A DNA stretch of 64,000 bases from Burkholderiales bacterium (GCA_025360815.1 JANYBL010000030.1:1-64000), one strand, 5' to 3'. Shown: positions 20,700-28,932, numbered from the stretch's first letter. The notes: generated by a model not told the origin, from the letters alone. Translations and numbers: made by a program.

Positions 20700-21755
20700 T
20701 CATAACGTGCATACCTTTGTCACCGCATCGCATTTGTATTTCACGCCGCCATCGCCTTTTGCTTGGCGCGCCTCGCACGATAAGGCATCTATTTTTTTAA
20801 GCTCAGCAAGTGTCATGGCACCTTGATCAGCGATTTGATCATAAGCGATTCGCGCCGTGCCGCGAATCGCACCACGCGGGTCTTGGCATGCCAATGCTTT
20901 CTGTATCATGCGGTATGCCAGACGTTGCCCAGCAGCACTCGTTTCATAAGCGGACTCCTTGGTTGTGGCGGCCTCTTCCCAGACACGATCCAATGGCTGT
21001 TCCAGCGACGCCGTAGGTGTTGCTGCGTAAGTCAGCCCCAGCTCGACGGCGACCGTATGATTCAAAAGATATGCCATGGTCTCATTCGTTGCCACCGTAT
21101 CAAACTGCCACCCGCGCATGAGTGCCAGTGCATGAAAGTATTCATGAACGACAGTGGGCACGCCAATCGCCATATTCACTTGCTTTACATGGTTCTCGGC
21201 ATCGTCAACGGCAAGTGGCAGGCGCAACGCCAAGCGGGGTGAGGAGTTAGACGCAAACGTCGTTTGTGTGTGAACAAAACGTAACTGTGGAGGCACTAGA
21301 AACCAGTCATACTCGACTGGTCCTAATTCACGAAAAAACCGATTGACCGATGGCGTTTCCTCGACAATCCGCGAAAAAAACTTAACAACATGCTCGATCC
21401 ATTTGCTTTCCTTCTCGCTTAGTCCGGAACCATTGCAGGTTTCTCGCACCACATGCAGGTTAGCGCGCAGGGTTGGATTAATCTGCAGCGGCACGGCAAC
21501 ACCGCACTCCGTGCCAGGCGTTCCATCGCCATTTGATTCGATCCCCGCAGTAACCTCCCAACCACCCTTTACTTGCCGGGGAGCCACATACGCAATCGCG
21601 ACACCGTCAGGCAACTCTTCCGCTGTTGGCAACTGCCGAGTTGAGGAGCAACCGGTGAGATTAGCTAAAAAAAACATCGTGGCAATAAAAAACGCACACC
21701 GGATCATCTGGTGTGCGTTGCCACTATTAAATGCAGAGATTGCGTAGAAATTCAT
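20700..21755 (-). CDS. Putative lipoprotein with HExxH zinc-peptidase motif
   Basis: 351 residues from ATG 21755. A hydrophobic stretch and lipobox LTGC (C36) mark it as a lipoprotein; an alternative ATG at 21707 would give a more typical 19-residue signal peptide. HEYFH (204-208) in a hydrophobic helix VVHEYFHALAL, with E225 (NETMAYL) 17 residues after, fits a gluzincin-type zinc site. A Cys pair near each end (C84/C107; C294/C346) may form disulfides. I recognise no named family. It lies 18 bp downstream of the broken lipoprotein gene and convergent with ftsB. Peptidase activity is inference. Confidence 0.7.
   Translation of the reverse strand: MNFYAISAFNSGNAHQMIRCAFFIATMFFLANLTGCSSTRQLPTAEELPDGVAIAYVAPRQVKGGWEVTAGIESNGDGTPGTECGVAVPLQINPTLRANLHVVRETCNGSGLSEKESKWIEHVVKFFSRIVEETPSVNRFFRELGPVEYDWFLVPPQLRFVHTQTTFASNSSPRLALRLPLAVDDAENHVKQVNMAIGVPTVVHEYFHALALMRGWQFDTVATNETMAYLLNHTVAVELGLTYAATPTASLEQPLDRVWEEAATTKESAYETSAAGQRLAYRMIQKALACQDPRGAIRGTARIAYDQIADQGAMTLAELKKIDALSCEARQAKGDGGVKYKCDAVTKVCTL
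21687..21719 (-). terminator. Intrinsic terminator overlapping a possible start codon of the HExxH lipoprotein
   Basis: A perfect 10-bp stem AACGCACACC / GGTGTGCGTT (21691-21700 and 21710-21719) with a 9-nt loop ends in six Ts when read on the minus strand. It lies after the broken lipoprotein gene, and also inside the 5' part of the next gene. The ATG at 21707 is in the loop. It may act as a terminator, an attenuator, or a hairpin blocking translation. Confidence 0.75.
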
Positions 21756-21773
21756 AGACTAATGATTGCCCTA

Positions 21774-22431
21774 TTATTGGAGACGAGGTCCAGGGGTCGG
21801 CGTAATGATGCCGGGTTTAACGTATTCAGTGTGCGTCACAGTTGCAACGGTCAGGTTTGCATCATCGGCGATCACATCGACGTTGACTGAGTTTATCCCA
21901 TCTTGTTTCGTAAATTGAAGCGCTTGAAGCGTTACGTCCACCGTGCCGATTGGCGAATAGGCATCAACAGACGCCAGCCAGCTTGCCACTGCGGAAGGGT
22001 TGGCAAAACGCGCGCTGTTGCCTTGCCTGACAATGGCGAACGTATTTTGCATGGTTCCGGATGCCGTATTCGCCCCCAGAAGCATGCCGGTACCGATTTT
22101 GCATGGTTCCGGATGCCGTATTAGCCCCCAGAAGCATGCCGGTACCGATAGAGTTTATTTGTACATTAGAACGTGAGACATCATAGCGCATAGCGGCCAT
22201 TCGTCAATTTGATGTAGTCAGTGCTATCCCCGGGCGAAGGGCTTACATGTTTTAGTTCGATCCCCAAATAAAAATTACATTTTCCCCGGACTGGATTAGG
22301 AATTCCGCCTCCCCAACATCTGCCTCTTTAATAAGTTTAATCGCGGGTTTAATTTTTTGCGGCTCATTTCATGCGCTCAGCATCGTGACCAAAAATACAG
22401 AAGCTACGGCTGCTATTGTTTTGTATGACAT
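21774..22431 (-). pseudogene. Broken lipoprotein gene (stop at lipobox cysteine, two frame changes, 52-bp duplication)
   Basis: From ATG 22431, with AAGGGA before it, the frame reads MSYKTIAAVASVFLVTMLSA and then TGA at 22371-22369, where a lipobox needs cysteine (TGC/TGT). The same frame then continues NEPQKIKPAIKLIKEADVG to about 22260. Protein-like sequence then shifts frame near the GGGG run at about 22261-22264 (IELKHVSPSPGDSTDYIKL). It shifts again near 22190 (RYDVSRSNVQINS) and a third time through the 52-bp duplication, ending VKPGIITPTPGPRLQ at 21774. Repairing these gives one lipoprotein of about 200 residues of no family I recognise. Neighbouring genes are intact, so decay is more likely than poor sequence. 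Confidence 0.7.
22045..22148. repeat. 52-bp tandem duplication
   Basis: Two adjacent 52-bp copies (22045-22096 and 22097-22148) differ at one base (C at 22071 versus A at 22123). Each contains GCATGGTTCCGGATGCCGTA. Because 52 is not a multiple of three, the duplication shifts the frame of the minus-strand lipoprotein gene. The downstream copy still carries an ATG at 22085 that opens a 103-residue frame. Near identity points to a recent event. Confidence 0.93.
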
Positions 22432-22574
22432 TATTATTTCCCTTAATATACCCTCACATGAAGCAAATATAATATGTCACGAGGGGGGGGTGTCTTGTCA
22501 ATCATATTTTTATGACACACACAAAATCACACTCAAACATTTAATAGGCCTGTCGCAATCTTCGTTTCATTTTT

Positions 22575-22949
22575 ATGAACATCTCCTCAATCCGAAAATT
22601 TTGCCAATCACTACCGTGCGCCAAGAACGAAATCAAATGGGGTGCGGATCATGTCTACACCATCGGCGAAAAAATGTTTGCCGTCGCTTACGCAACCGCT
22701 AACGGCACGCCACATGTTTCATTCAAGGTTGATCATGATCTTTTTTTAACCATGTCGGATCGCCCCGGATTCACCCCAGCGCCTTATTTGGCGAGGGCAA
22801 AGTGGGTACGATTGCACGATTTTTCTAAAGTCGGCGATGCGGAATTGAAAACGATGATCCGGCGCTCGTACGCATTAGTCGCCTCGACGTTAACCAAAAA
22901 ACGGCAGGCCGAACTTGGCATTGTCGCACCGCCATTGGCCAAAAAATGA
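22575..22949 (+). CDS. MmcQ/YjbR family protein
   Basis: 124 residues. The YjbR/MmcQ pattern is clear: an N-terminal helix, then EIKWGADHVYTIGEKMFAVA, VSFKVDHDLFLTMSDRPGF, PAPYLARAKWVRL, and a final ELKTMIRRSYALVASTLTKK. The family has a CyaY-like fold and is described as DNA-binding, but its role is not settled. No strong ribosome site precedes ATG 22575. The stop overlaps the greB start by 4 bp, so the two are coupled. Confidence 0.85.
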   Translation: MNISSIRKFCQSLPCAKNEIKWGADHVYTIGEKMFAVAYATANGTPHVSFKVDHDLFLTMSDRPGFTPAPYLARAKWVRLHDFSKVGDAELKTMIRRSYALVASTLTKKRQAELGIVAPPLAKK

Positions 22950-23581
22950 GCAAAGCCTTTACCAAAGAAAGCGACGATGCAGAAGATGATGACCTAGAGT
23001 CAAGCGTGTCGCCGATCCCTGCCGGGGCCAAAAACTACATCACACCCGGGGGCCACAAGCGCCTCAAAGATGAATTCACTTACCTACTCAACAAAGAGCG
23101 TCCATCGGTCACATCGGCTGTGTCGTGGGCGGCCAAGAACGGTGACCGCAGCGAAAATGCTGATTACCAATACGGCAAAAAACGCTTGCGTGAGATCGAT
23201 AAACGCCTCCGATTTTTAACCAAGCGGCTTGATAACGCGGAAGTCGTTGACCCTGCCGCACCGCGTGAAGAGGATGCTGCCGAACGTATATTTTTCGGTG
23301 CATCGGTGACGTTCGCCAATCAACGCGGCGATGAAAAAACCGTCACCATCGTTGGTATCGACGAGCTCGATTTATCGCGCGGCTACATTACTTGGATTTC
23401 GCCACTTGCCCGCACGCTGATAAAAGCCAAAGAAGGCGATACCGTCGTGCTAAACGCTCCGGGGGGCCGTGAGGAGCTCGAAATTATTGCGGTCGAATAC
23501 CGCGCGATCCACACCGATGAATTCGTGCCAGATGCGCCAATCAGCTTGAATGTAGTGAAAGCTGGCGAGCAGCCTTTATAG
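22946..23581 (+). CDS. greB: Transcription elongation factor GreB
   Basis: 211 residues. GreB enters the RNA polymerase secondary channel and stimulates cleavage of backtracked RNA. The N-terminal coiled coil spans about 33-105 with the tip GDRSENADYQYGKKR, holding acidic residues D67 and E70. The C-terminal FKBP-like domain has IFFGASVTFANQ and RGYITWISPLARTLI. An extra acidic N-terminal segment (DDAEDDDLESS) and about 20 extra C-terminal residues go beyond the usual 160. It is convergent with the RidA-like gene. Confidence 0.93.
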   Translation: MSKAFTKESDDAEDDDLESSVSPIPAGAKNYITPGGHKRLKDEFTYLLNKERPSVTSAVSWAAKNGDRSENADYQYGKKRLREIDKRLRFLTKRLDNAEVVDPAAPREEDAAERIFFGASVTFANQRGDEKTVTIVGIDELDLSRGYITWISPLARTLIKAKEGDTVVLNAPGGREELEIIAVEYRAIHTDEFVPDAPISLNVVKAGEQPL

Positions 23582-23652
23582 CCATTGGGTGGCCATTGGG
23601 TGGCAATTACGCGCCAATTGCCTGGTAACGAAGCAGCAACGACGCGGGAACA

Positions 23653-23729
23653 AAACGGCAACGAAACGGCGGCGAAACGGCACCGAAACGGCAACGAAAC
23701 GGCGATTAAGCGGCGATTAAGCGGCTAAT
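23653..23729. repeat. 11-bp tandem repeat, seven units, between greB and the ridA-like gene
   Basis: Units AAACGGCAACG, AAACGGCGGCG, AAACGGCACCG, AAACGGCAACG, AAACGGCGATT, AAGCGGCGATT and AAGCGGCTAAT follow each other without gaps. A second 11-bp repeat, GCCATTGGGTG twice, lies just upstream at about 23582-23603. Both lie in the spacer of convergent genes, where I see no intrinsic terminator. The last unit overlaps the end of the ridA-like gene. Confidence 0.85.
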
Positions 23730-24219
23730 GGGTGGCAGCAATTAAGTCTACCTCCACCGCTGCATTTTTAGGCAATTGAAATACGCCCACCGATGTCCGC
23801 GTATGGACACCAGCCGCGCCCAACACGGCGAACAATACTTCCGACGCACCATCCGCCACTTCGCTTTGCTGCGTAAAGTTTTGTGCCGACTGCACATAAA
23901 CGGTAATGCGCAAAATTTTCTCCACCCGGTCCAACGATCCAAGGGATTGATTAAGTAGCGCCAGCGCACGCATTGCACATATCTTCGCCGCTAGTCGCGC
24001 TTCCGCGAGGGCAACATCGTCCCCCACACGCCCGGTGATCACCACCGTATCGCCCACGCGCGGAATTTGTCCGCTGACGTAAACGGCATTGCCGTGCTGA
24101 ACCACCGAAGTGTAGTTCCCGCCAATTTTGATTTCGCCGTCGAAGCTGTAGTCAAGCGCAATAGCGACCTCATTGAATTTGGATTCTCGATCACTTTTCA
24201 TCATTTTTCGCTTTACCAT
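23725..24219 (-). CDS. RidA/YjgF/YER057c family protein
   Basis: 164 residues, with about 30 extra N-terminal residues compared with RidA. Family blocks: GNAVYVSGQIPR (43-54), ALALLNQSLGSLDRVEKILR, and the C-terminal RTSVGVFQLPKNAAVEVDL. R141 corresponds to the arginine that in RidA holds the imine substrate. RidA hydrolyses reactive enamines/imines formed by PLP enzymes; this longer branch may use a different substrate. The ATG follows the DUF3147 stop directly (TGA ATG). Starts at M6 or M7 are also possible. Confidence 0.85.
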   Translation of the reverse strand: MVKRKMMKSDRESKFNEVAIALDYSFDGEIKIGGNYTSVVQHGNAVYVSGQIPRVGDTVVITGRVGDDVALAEARLAAKICAMRALALLNQSLGSLDRVEKILRITVYVQSAQNFTQQSEVADGASEVLFAVLGAAGVHTRTSVGVFQLPKNAAVEVDLIAATH

Positions 24220-24570
24220 TCACAACAATTCAACCCCAAACCGCCGAACCGCGAACGCAAAGAGCGCGAAGCAAACAACAGTAATCACCACCGATGCCAG
24301 CATCGTCAGCCAAAAACCCAAGCGCGGTAACAGCAGCGGGAACGCCAGAAACATCGGCAACGTCGGCACCACATACCAAAACGTGTACCAAGCGTGGTTG
24401 GCAATTTTGTCTGATGGCTGCCCTTCGACATAAAGCCATATCAACGCGAGAAACGTGACTAGCGGAAGTGCCGCCACAAATCCGCCGAGTTTGTCGCTAC
24501 GCTTTGCGAGTTCAGAAATGAGCACCACGACTGCGGCCGTGATGAGGTATTTTGTGATAAGCCAGGGCAT
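24220..24570 (-). CDS. DUF3147 family membrane protein
   Basis: 116 residues with four hydrophobic segments: LITKYLITAAVVVLIS, FVAALPLVTFLALIWLYV, VVPTLPMFLAFPLLL and FWLTMLASVVITVVCFALF. The KRSDKLGGFVAALPLVT and WYTFWYVVPTLPMF blocks are typical of DUF3147 inner-membrane proteins, whose function is unknown. It is directly followed by the RidA-like gene, so co-expression is likely. Confidence 0.85.
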   Translation of the reverse strand: MPWLITKYLITAAVVVLISELAKRSDKLGGFVAALPLVTFLALIWLYVEGQPSDKIANHAWYTFWYVVPTLPMFLAFPLLLPRLGFWLTMLASVVITVVCFALFAFAVRRFGVELL

Positions 24571-24672
24571 GACAGTTGGTCGTTGGATATTGAGGGAGTA
24601 ACGTTTTGTTAAATGGCAGTTATCAAATAGCGTTATATGAAATGATCGATTGCCTCAAAGGCCGCACCAGCG

Positions 24673-25608
24673 CTAGAGTTTGGCCGTTTTATCGGCCGCG
24701 TCGGGTGCAGCGACCAACGCATGTCCGCCGAATCCCTTGCGCATCATCGCCAATAACTTAGCGCTATATTCATCTTCGCCTTGGCTCGCGAATCGAGACA
24801 TCAACGCTAACGACATGACTGGTGTGGGCACGCCTAGCTCGATCGCTTCTAGTGCCGTCCAGCGGCCTTCGCCCGAATCGGGGACGACGGGTGCAACGCC
24901 ATCGAGTGCGCGATCTTTTTTGAGAAAATCGGCGGTAAGGTCGAGCAGCCATGAACGCAGCACGCTGCCGTGCCGCCAGGTCTCAGCGACCGCGCCGATA
25001 TCGAGATCAAATTCGCGTTTGGCACTGAGCAGTGAGAAACCTTCGGAATAGGCTTGCATCATCCCGTATTCGATGCCGTTATGAACCATTTTGGTGAAGT
25101 GCCCTGCCCCGCTGGGCCCGCAATGCAGCCATTGGTTTGGGTTCGGTGCCAAACCGTTCAACACACGTTCAATCCGCTTGATCGCCACCGCCTCGCCGCC
25201 AAGCATCAGGCAATAGCCGCTCGCTCCTCCATGAACACCGCCAGACACGCCGGCGTCGATAAACGAAATACCGGCATCGCGGAATATCGTCGCACTCGCC
25301 ATGCTTTCTTTATAAAAATTATTGCCACCGTTAACAATGGTATCGCCCACCGCGAGTTTGAAGCGTAGCTCATCGAGCACGGCCTGCGTAGGCTTGCCTG
25401 CAGGCAACATGAGCCACAGGATGCGCGGCGCAGGCATGGCATTGAGCAAAGAGTCGAGTGAGTACGCACCGTCGAATCCGGGCACATTATTGAGCGCATC
25501 AACCGAGGTCGAGTCCGCGTCGTAGCCAACAACATGAATATCAGCAAGGCAAAGTTTGGTTGCCATCGCGCCGCCCATACGACCTAATCCGATCATGCCG
25601 ATTTGCAT
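24673..25608 (-). CDS. gnd: 6-phosphogluconate dehydrogenase (decarboxylating), YqeC/GndA type
   Basis: 311 residues, the short form of the family. It oxidises 6-phosphogluconate to ribulose 5-phosphate and CO2 in the pentose phosphate pathway. The N-terminal Rossmann motif is GLGRMGGAMA (7-16). Then come WLMLPAG, DAGVSGGVHGGASGYCLMLGG, and the catalytic region GPSGAGHFTKMVHNGIEYGM with Lys and His-Asn. The short form typically prefers NAD+, which I infer here. A copy of the dispersed CTAGCGCTGG motif begins at its stop codon. Confidence 0.92.
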   Translation of the reverse strand: MQIGMIGLGRMGGAMATKLCLADIHVVGYDADSTSVDALNNVPGFDGAYSLDSLLNAMPAPRILWLMLPAGKPTQAVLDELRFKLAVGDTIVNGGNNFYKESMASATIFRDAGISFIDAGVSGGVHGGASGYCLMLGGEAVAIKRIERVLNGLAPNPNQWLHCGPSGAGHFTKMVHNGIEYGMMQAYSEGFSLLSAKREFDLDIGAVAETWRHGSVLRSWLLDLTADFLKKDRALDGVAPVVPDSGEGRWTALEAIELGVPTPVMSLALMSRFASQGEDEYSAKLLAMMRKGFGGHALVAAPDAADKTAKL

Positions 25609-25968
25609 ATTGTTTCCTTTGTGATTTGGGCGCTGGCTTGGAAGTTGGGTGGAAGTTGCGGTGGAAATTCGGGTGAACGGACCGGTGAAATAAATAATAT
25701 GTGCTGCAACAGAGAAATACAGAACGAAAATTTCACTAGATTCGCAAGAGCCGCAAGAGCCGAAAGAGTCCCAAGAGTATTAAGCCTCAATACTAACCAT
25801 TCTAGCGCCCTTGCGGCTATCAATACGACTTTGATTCAGCCGCTAGCCAAAAACTGAACCGCCGTTCCCAATCATGTCCGTCATCAAGTCGAGGATGAAG
25901 TCTGGGATAATGGTTGCCGATGCCAATTTGGCGGAAAATGCCACAAAATATTTATAGATTGGGTTCAA
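25609..25968. other. Gene-less divergent spacer with two short tandem repeats
   Basis: The 360-bp gap between gnd and the TraB-like gene holds no supported gene. Near 25640-25676 a 12-bp unit repeats about three times (GGAAGTTGGGT-like). At 25744-25779 a 9-bp unit repeats four times: GCAAGAGCC, GCAAGAGCC, GAAAGAGTC, CCAAGAGTA. Promoters for both flanking genes must be here, but I cannot point to clear boxes. Confidence 0.5.
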
Positions 25969-27045
25969 ATGCAATTGTTTTTTTCTCGATTCCACGCGGC
26001 ATTTTCGGCTGGTAAAGCCGTACAAAAAAGGTTTACGGCTTGGCGCTCCCGAGTTTTGTTGGCCACATTCATTGCGCTGATTATTTTTCCCGCCGCCGTT
26101 ACCGCGCAAAATGTGTTGCCGTCGGCAACACCATCTGCATCAGCCGCTGCCAAAGCTGCCACCGCGCCCGACGCAAGCTACGACCCGACCAAACCGAATC
26201 CCAAGCAAGCAACCGAGGTCGTTAAGGTTGGCGATCAAAAATCATTTATTTGGGAAATAAAATCGGATAACAATACGGTGTACTTATTCGGCACCATTCA
26301 CGTGGGTAAAAAAAGTTTTTACCCACTGCCCAGCACGGTTGAAAACGCGCTCAAGCGATCGACCAAACTTGTGCTGGAGGCTGATATTTCCAACACGACC
26401 GATGGCGTCGAGATTGGCAAATTGCTCACCTACGCGCCACCCGACTCGCTTGAGAAGCACATTCCGGCCGCACTCTATGAACGGGTTAAACAACAGGCTG
26501 TTCGGTTGAAACTGCAACCCAATAGTTTCAATAACATGAAGCCTTATATTGTTGTCGGTGCATTGTCGATCAACGAATATATGCGGCTCGGTTACGACAT
26601 GAATGAAGGCGTCGAAAGCTATTTGCTCAAACGCGCCAAAGAAGAAAATAAAGCCGTGCTGGAGCTCGAATCCCAACTCGGACAAATGGCGATGTTCAAC
26701 AACATGCCTGCCACATTGCAAGAGGCGATGCTCGACAATGCGCTGGCCACCATTGAATCGGGCAAAACACCGGATCAGATCACCGGCGTCGTCAACGCCT
26801 GGCAAAGCGGTGACGTCAAACTGATGCAAGATGTCACATCTGACGTAACCAAAGATGCACGGCAATCCGAGGCGCTCGACGAGATTTTATTGTTTGCGCG
26901 CAACGATGCGATGTTAAAAAAAATCCAAGGCTATTTGGCGGAGGACAAAACACACTTTATTGCGGTTGGCGCACTGCATTTAATGGGGCCTCGCGGCCTG
27001 GTTGAGCTATTAAAATCGAAGGGTTATCAGGTGAGACAGTTATGA
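25969..27045 (+). CDS. TraB/GumN family protein
   Basis: 358 residues. A basic N-terminus and a hydrophobic segment (about 29-46, ending TAQN) suggest export; an Ala/Pro-rich linker follows. The TraB/GumN domain has YLFGTIHVGKKSFYPLP (GTIHVG 108-113), KLVLEADIS, FNNMPATLQEAMLDNAL and the C-terminal FIAVGALHLMGPRGLVELL. The GTxH and GxxH motifs are thought to form a metal-dependent hydrolase site related to the Tiki proteases. ATGA overlap with the next gene shows coupling. The natural substrate is unknown. Confidence 0.88.
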   Translation: MQLFFSRFHAAFSAGKAVQKRFTAWRSRVLLATFIALIIFPAAVTAQNVLPSATPSASAAAKAATAPDASYDPTKPNPKQATEVVKVGDQKSFIWEIKSDNNTVYLFGTIHVGKKSFYPLPSTVENALKRSTKLVLEADISNTTDGVEIGKLLTYAPPDSLEKHIPAALYERVKQQAVRLKLQPNSFNNMKPYIVVGALSINEYMRLGYDMNEGVESYLLKRAKEENKAVLELESQLGQMAMFNNMPATLQEAMLDNALATIESGKTPDQITGVVNAWQSGDVKLMQDVTSDVTKDARQSEALDEILLFARNDAMLKKIQGYLAEDKTHFIAVGALHLMGPRGLVELLKSKGYQVRQL

Positions 27046-28784
27046 ACGGCGCGAGCAACATTAAAAATAATCAACACAATCCCCGGAACGGCGGACAGCT
27101 GTTAGTCGACCAGTTAAAAATTCACGGCGTTGATTTGGCATTTTGCGTGCCGGGCGAAAGCTATTTGCCGGTTCTTGATGCGCTCTACCAAAATCGTGAT
27201 TCCATTAAGCTCATCACCACCCGCCACGAAGGCGGCGCCGTCAATATGGCCGAGGCTTACGGCAAGCTTACGGGTAAGCCGGGTATTTGCATGGTTACCC
27301 GCGGTCCAGGTGCCACCAATGCATCTATTGGCGTACACACCGCGTTTCAAGATTCGACGCCGATGATTTTATTTATCGGCCAAGTCGGCAACGATTTTGT
27401 AGAACGAGAGGCGTTTCAAGAAATTGATTACCGTCGCATGTTCGGGCCGATGGCAAAATGGGTGGCGCAGATTGATCGCGCGGATCGGATCCCAGAATAC
27501 GTCGCACGGGCTTTCCAAGTGGCCACCACTGGCCGCATGGGGCCGGTCGTGTTGGCGCTGCCGGAAGATACATTATCGGCCATCGTGGCGGTAACGGATG
27601 CGATCAAATATCATCACGGTCAAGCCGATGCCACTGTTGGGCCATCACCTGGAACACCAGCACTGGCGGGGGTTTCCAGCCTATTAGCTGGGGCGAAAAA
27701 TCCGTTCGTCATCTTGGGTGGAAGCGGCTGGAGCGTTGAATCCTGCGCCGATATTCAACGCTTCGCCGAGACGCAAAATTTACCAATCGGCTGCGCGTTT
27801 CGGTTTCAGGATTTGCTCGATAACAATCATCAAAATTATGCGGGCGATGTCGGCATTGGCATCAATCCCAAACTCGCCGCGCGGGTTAAAGAAGCCGACG
27901 TGGTCCTATGCATCGGCGCACGGCTGGGCGAGATGACGACCTCTGGCTACACCCTGTTTGATTCGCCAGTGCCCCGACAAAAGCTGATCCATGTGCACGC
28001 GGGTGCTGAAGAGCTAGGACGTGTTTATCAGGCAGAACTGATGATCAATTCCACGGTTGCCGCCTTCGCCAACGCGATAGCGGTACTGCCGCGCGTGACG
28101 TCAACCGATATCGATGCCGCAACCATCGAAGCGCGCCAGCAATACGCGGAATGGCAACGCAGACGCGAAACGCCGGGCCATCTGCAAATGTGGGATGTGA
28201 TGCAGCATTTAAAATCAGTGTTGCCGCGCGATGCGATTGTGACCAACGGCGCCGGTAATTATGCGAGCTGGGTGCACCGCTTCTATCGCTATGGCAGCTT
28301 CCGCACGCAGCTTGCGCCGACATCGGGCGCAATGGGCTACGGTGTGCCTGCGGCGATTGCGGCAAAGGCTGTTGCACCCAAACGCACTGTCATCTGTTTT
28401 GCAGGGGATGGCTGCTTTTTAATGACTGGCCAAGAGCTGGCAACGGCGGTGCAATACCAACTGAACGTTATTTTTATTGTCGTCAATAACGGCATGTTCG
28501 GCACGATCCGAATGCACCAGGAGCGCGAGTTCCCGGGGCATGTCTACGGCACACAGCTGGTGAATCCTGATTTCGCCGCATTCGCAAAATCATTCGGCGC
28601 GCATGGTGAGGTGGTGGAAAGAACGTCCGACTTTGCGGGCGCGTTTGAACGTGCATCGACAGCGGGCAAACCCGCGCTGATCGAGGTCCGGATTGATGCT
28701 GAAGCGATCACGCCGAATATGTCATTGAGCGCGATTCGTGAGGCGGCCGAGGCGAACATTGCCCTCAGAGCGAGCAGCCCATAA
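27042..28784 (+). CDS. Thiamine diphosphate-dependent enzyme, acetolactate synthase-like
   Basis: 580 residues in three domains. The N-terminal pyrimidine-binding domain holds the catalytic glutamate E63 in TTRHEGGAVNMAEAYG and the loop RGPGATNASIGVHTA. The central domain is FAD/nucleotide-like (FVILGGSGWS, CIGARLGEMTTSGY). The C-terminal PP-binding domain has GDGCFLMTGQELATAVQYQL followed by NNGMFGTIRMHQE, the ThDP/Mg motif. No small regulatory subunit gene is near. The order with a TraB gene does not define a pathway. It may be a catabolic acetolactate synthase, a decarboxylase or a carboligase. Confidence 0.88.
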   Translation: MNGASNIKNNQHNPRNGGQLLVDQLKIHGVDLAFCVPGESYLPVLDALYQNRDSIKLITTRHEGGAVNMAEAYGKLTGKPGICMVTRGPGATNASIGVHTAFQDSTPMILFIGQVGNDFVEREAFQEIDYRRMFGPMAKWVAQIDRADRIPEYVARAFQVATTGRMGPVVLALPEDTLSAIVAVTDAIKYHHGQADATVGPSPGTPALAGVSSLLAGAKNPFVILGGSGWSVESCADIQRFAETQNLPIGCAFRFQDLLDNNHQNYAGDVGIGINPKLAARVKEADVVLCIGARLGEMTTSGYTLFDSPVPRQKLIHVHAGAEELGRVYQAELMINSTVAAFANAIAVLPRVTSTDIDAATIEARQQYAEWQRRRETPGHLQMWDVMQHLKSVLPRDAIVTNGAGNYASWVHRFYRYGSFRTQLAPTSGAMGYGVPAAIAAKAVAPKRTVICFAGDGCFLMTGQELATAVQYQLNVIFIVVNNGMFGTIRMHQEREFPGHVYGTQLVNPDFAAFAKSFGAHGEVVERTSDFAGAFERASTAGKPALIEVRIDAEAITPNMSLSAIREAAEANIALRASSP

Positions 28785-28786
28785 AA

Positions 28787-28810
28787 AAAGCCCCAGTTTC
28801 CTAGGGCTTT
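28787..28810 (+). terminator. Weak intrinsic terminator after the ThDP enzyme gene
   Basis: AAAGCCC (28787-28793) and GGGCTTT (28804-28810) form a 7-bp stem with a 10-nt loop right after the stop codon. On the plus strand only three Ts follow within the stem. The longer T-run lies on the minus-strand reading, so termination may be mild or bidirectional. Confidence 0.5.
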
Positions 28811-28932
28811 AAAAACCACTACTCACTCCAACGGGACTTCCACTACAAAAACTTAACCTTCATGTTTTAGTAGCTGGCGAGGTGTAAAAGTTCAAAAAAT
28901 AGTTAAAAAATCTGCTTATCTAGGGAAATTTG

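Noticed and set aside
20641-20826. Plus frame MMLFLPISGDTRLSS after ftsB
   Set aside because: Most of it is antisense to the end of the HExxH lipoprotein gene. The Lys/Ala-rich sequence before it reflects A-runs, and there is no clear start.
22360-22431. Selenocysteine at the in-frame TGA of the broken lipoprotein gene
   Set aside because: Bacterial Sec insertion needs a stable hairpin just after TGA. The following sequence (AATGAGCCGCAAAAAATTAA) is A-rich with no such hairpin, and further frame changes follow.
23653-23729. CRISPR array
   Set aside because: The 11-bp units have no spacers and there are no cas genes in the window.
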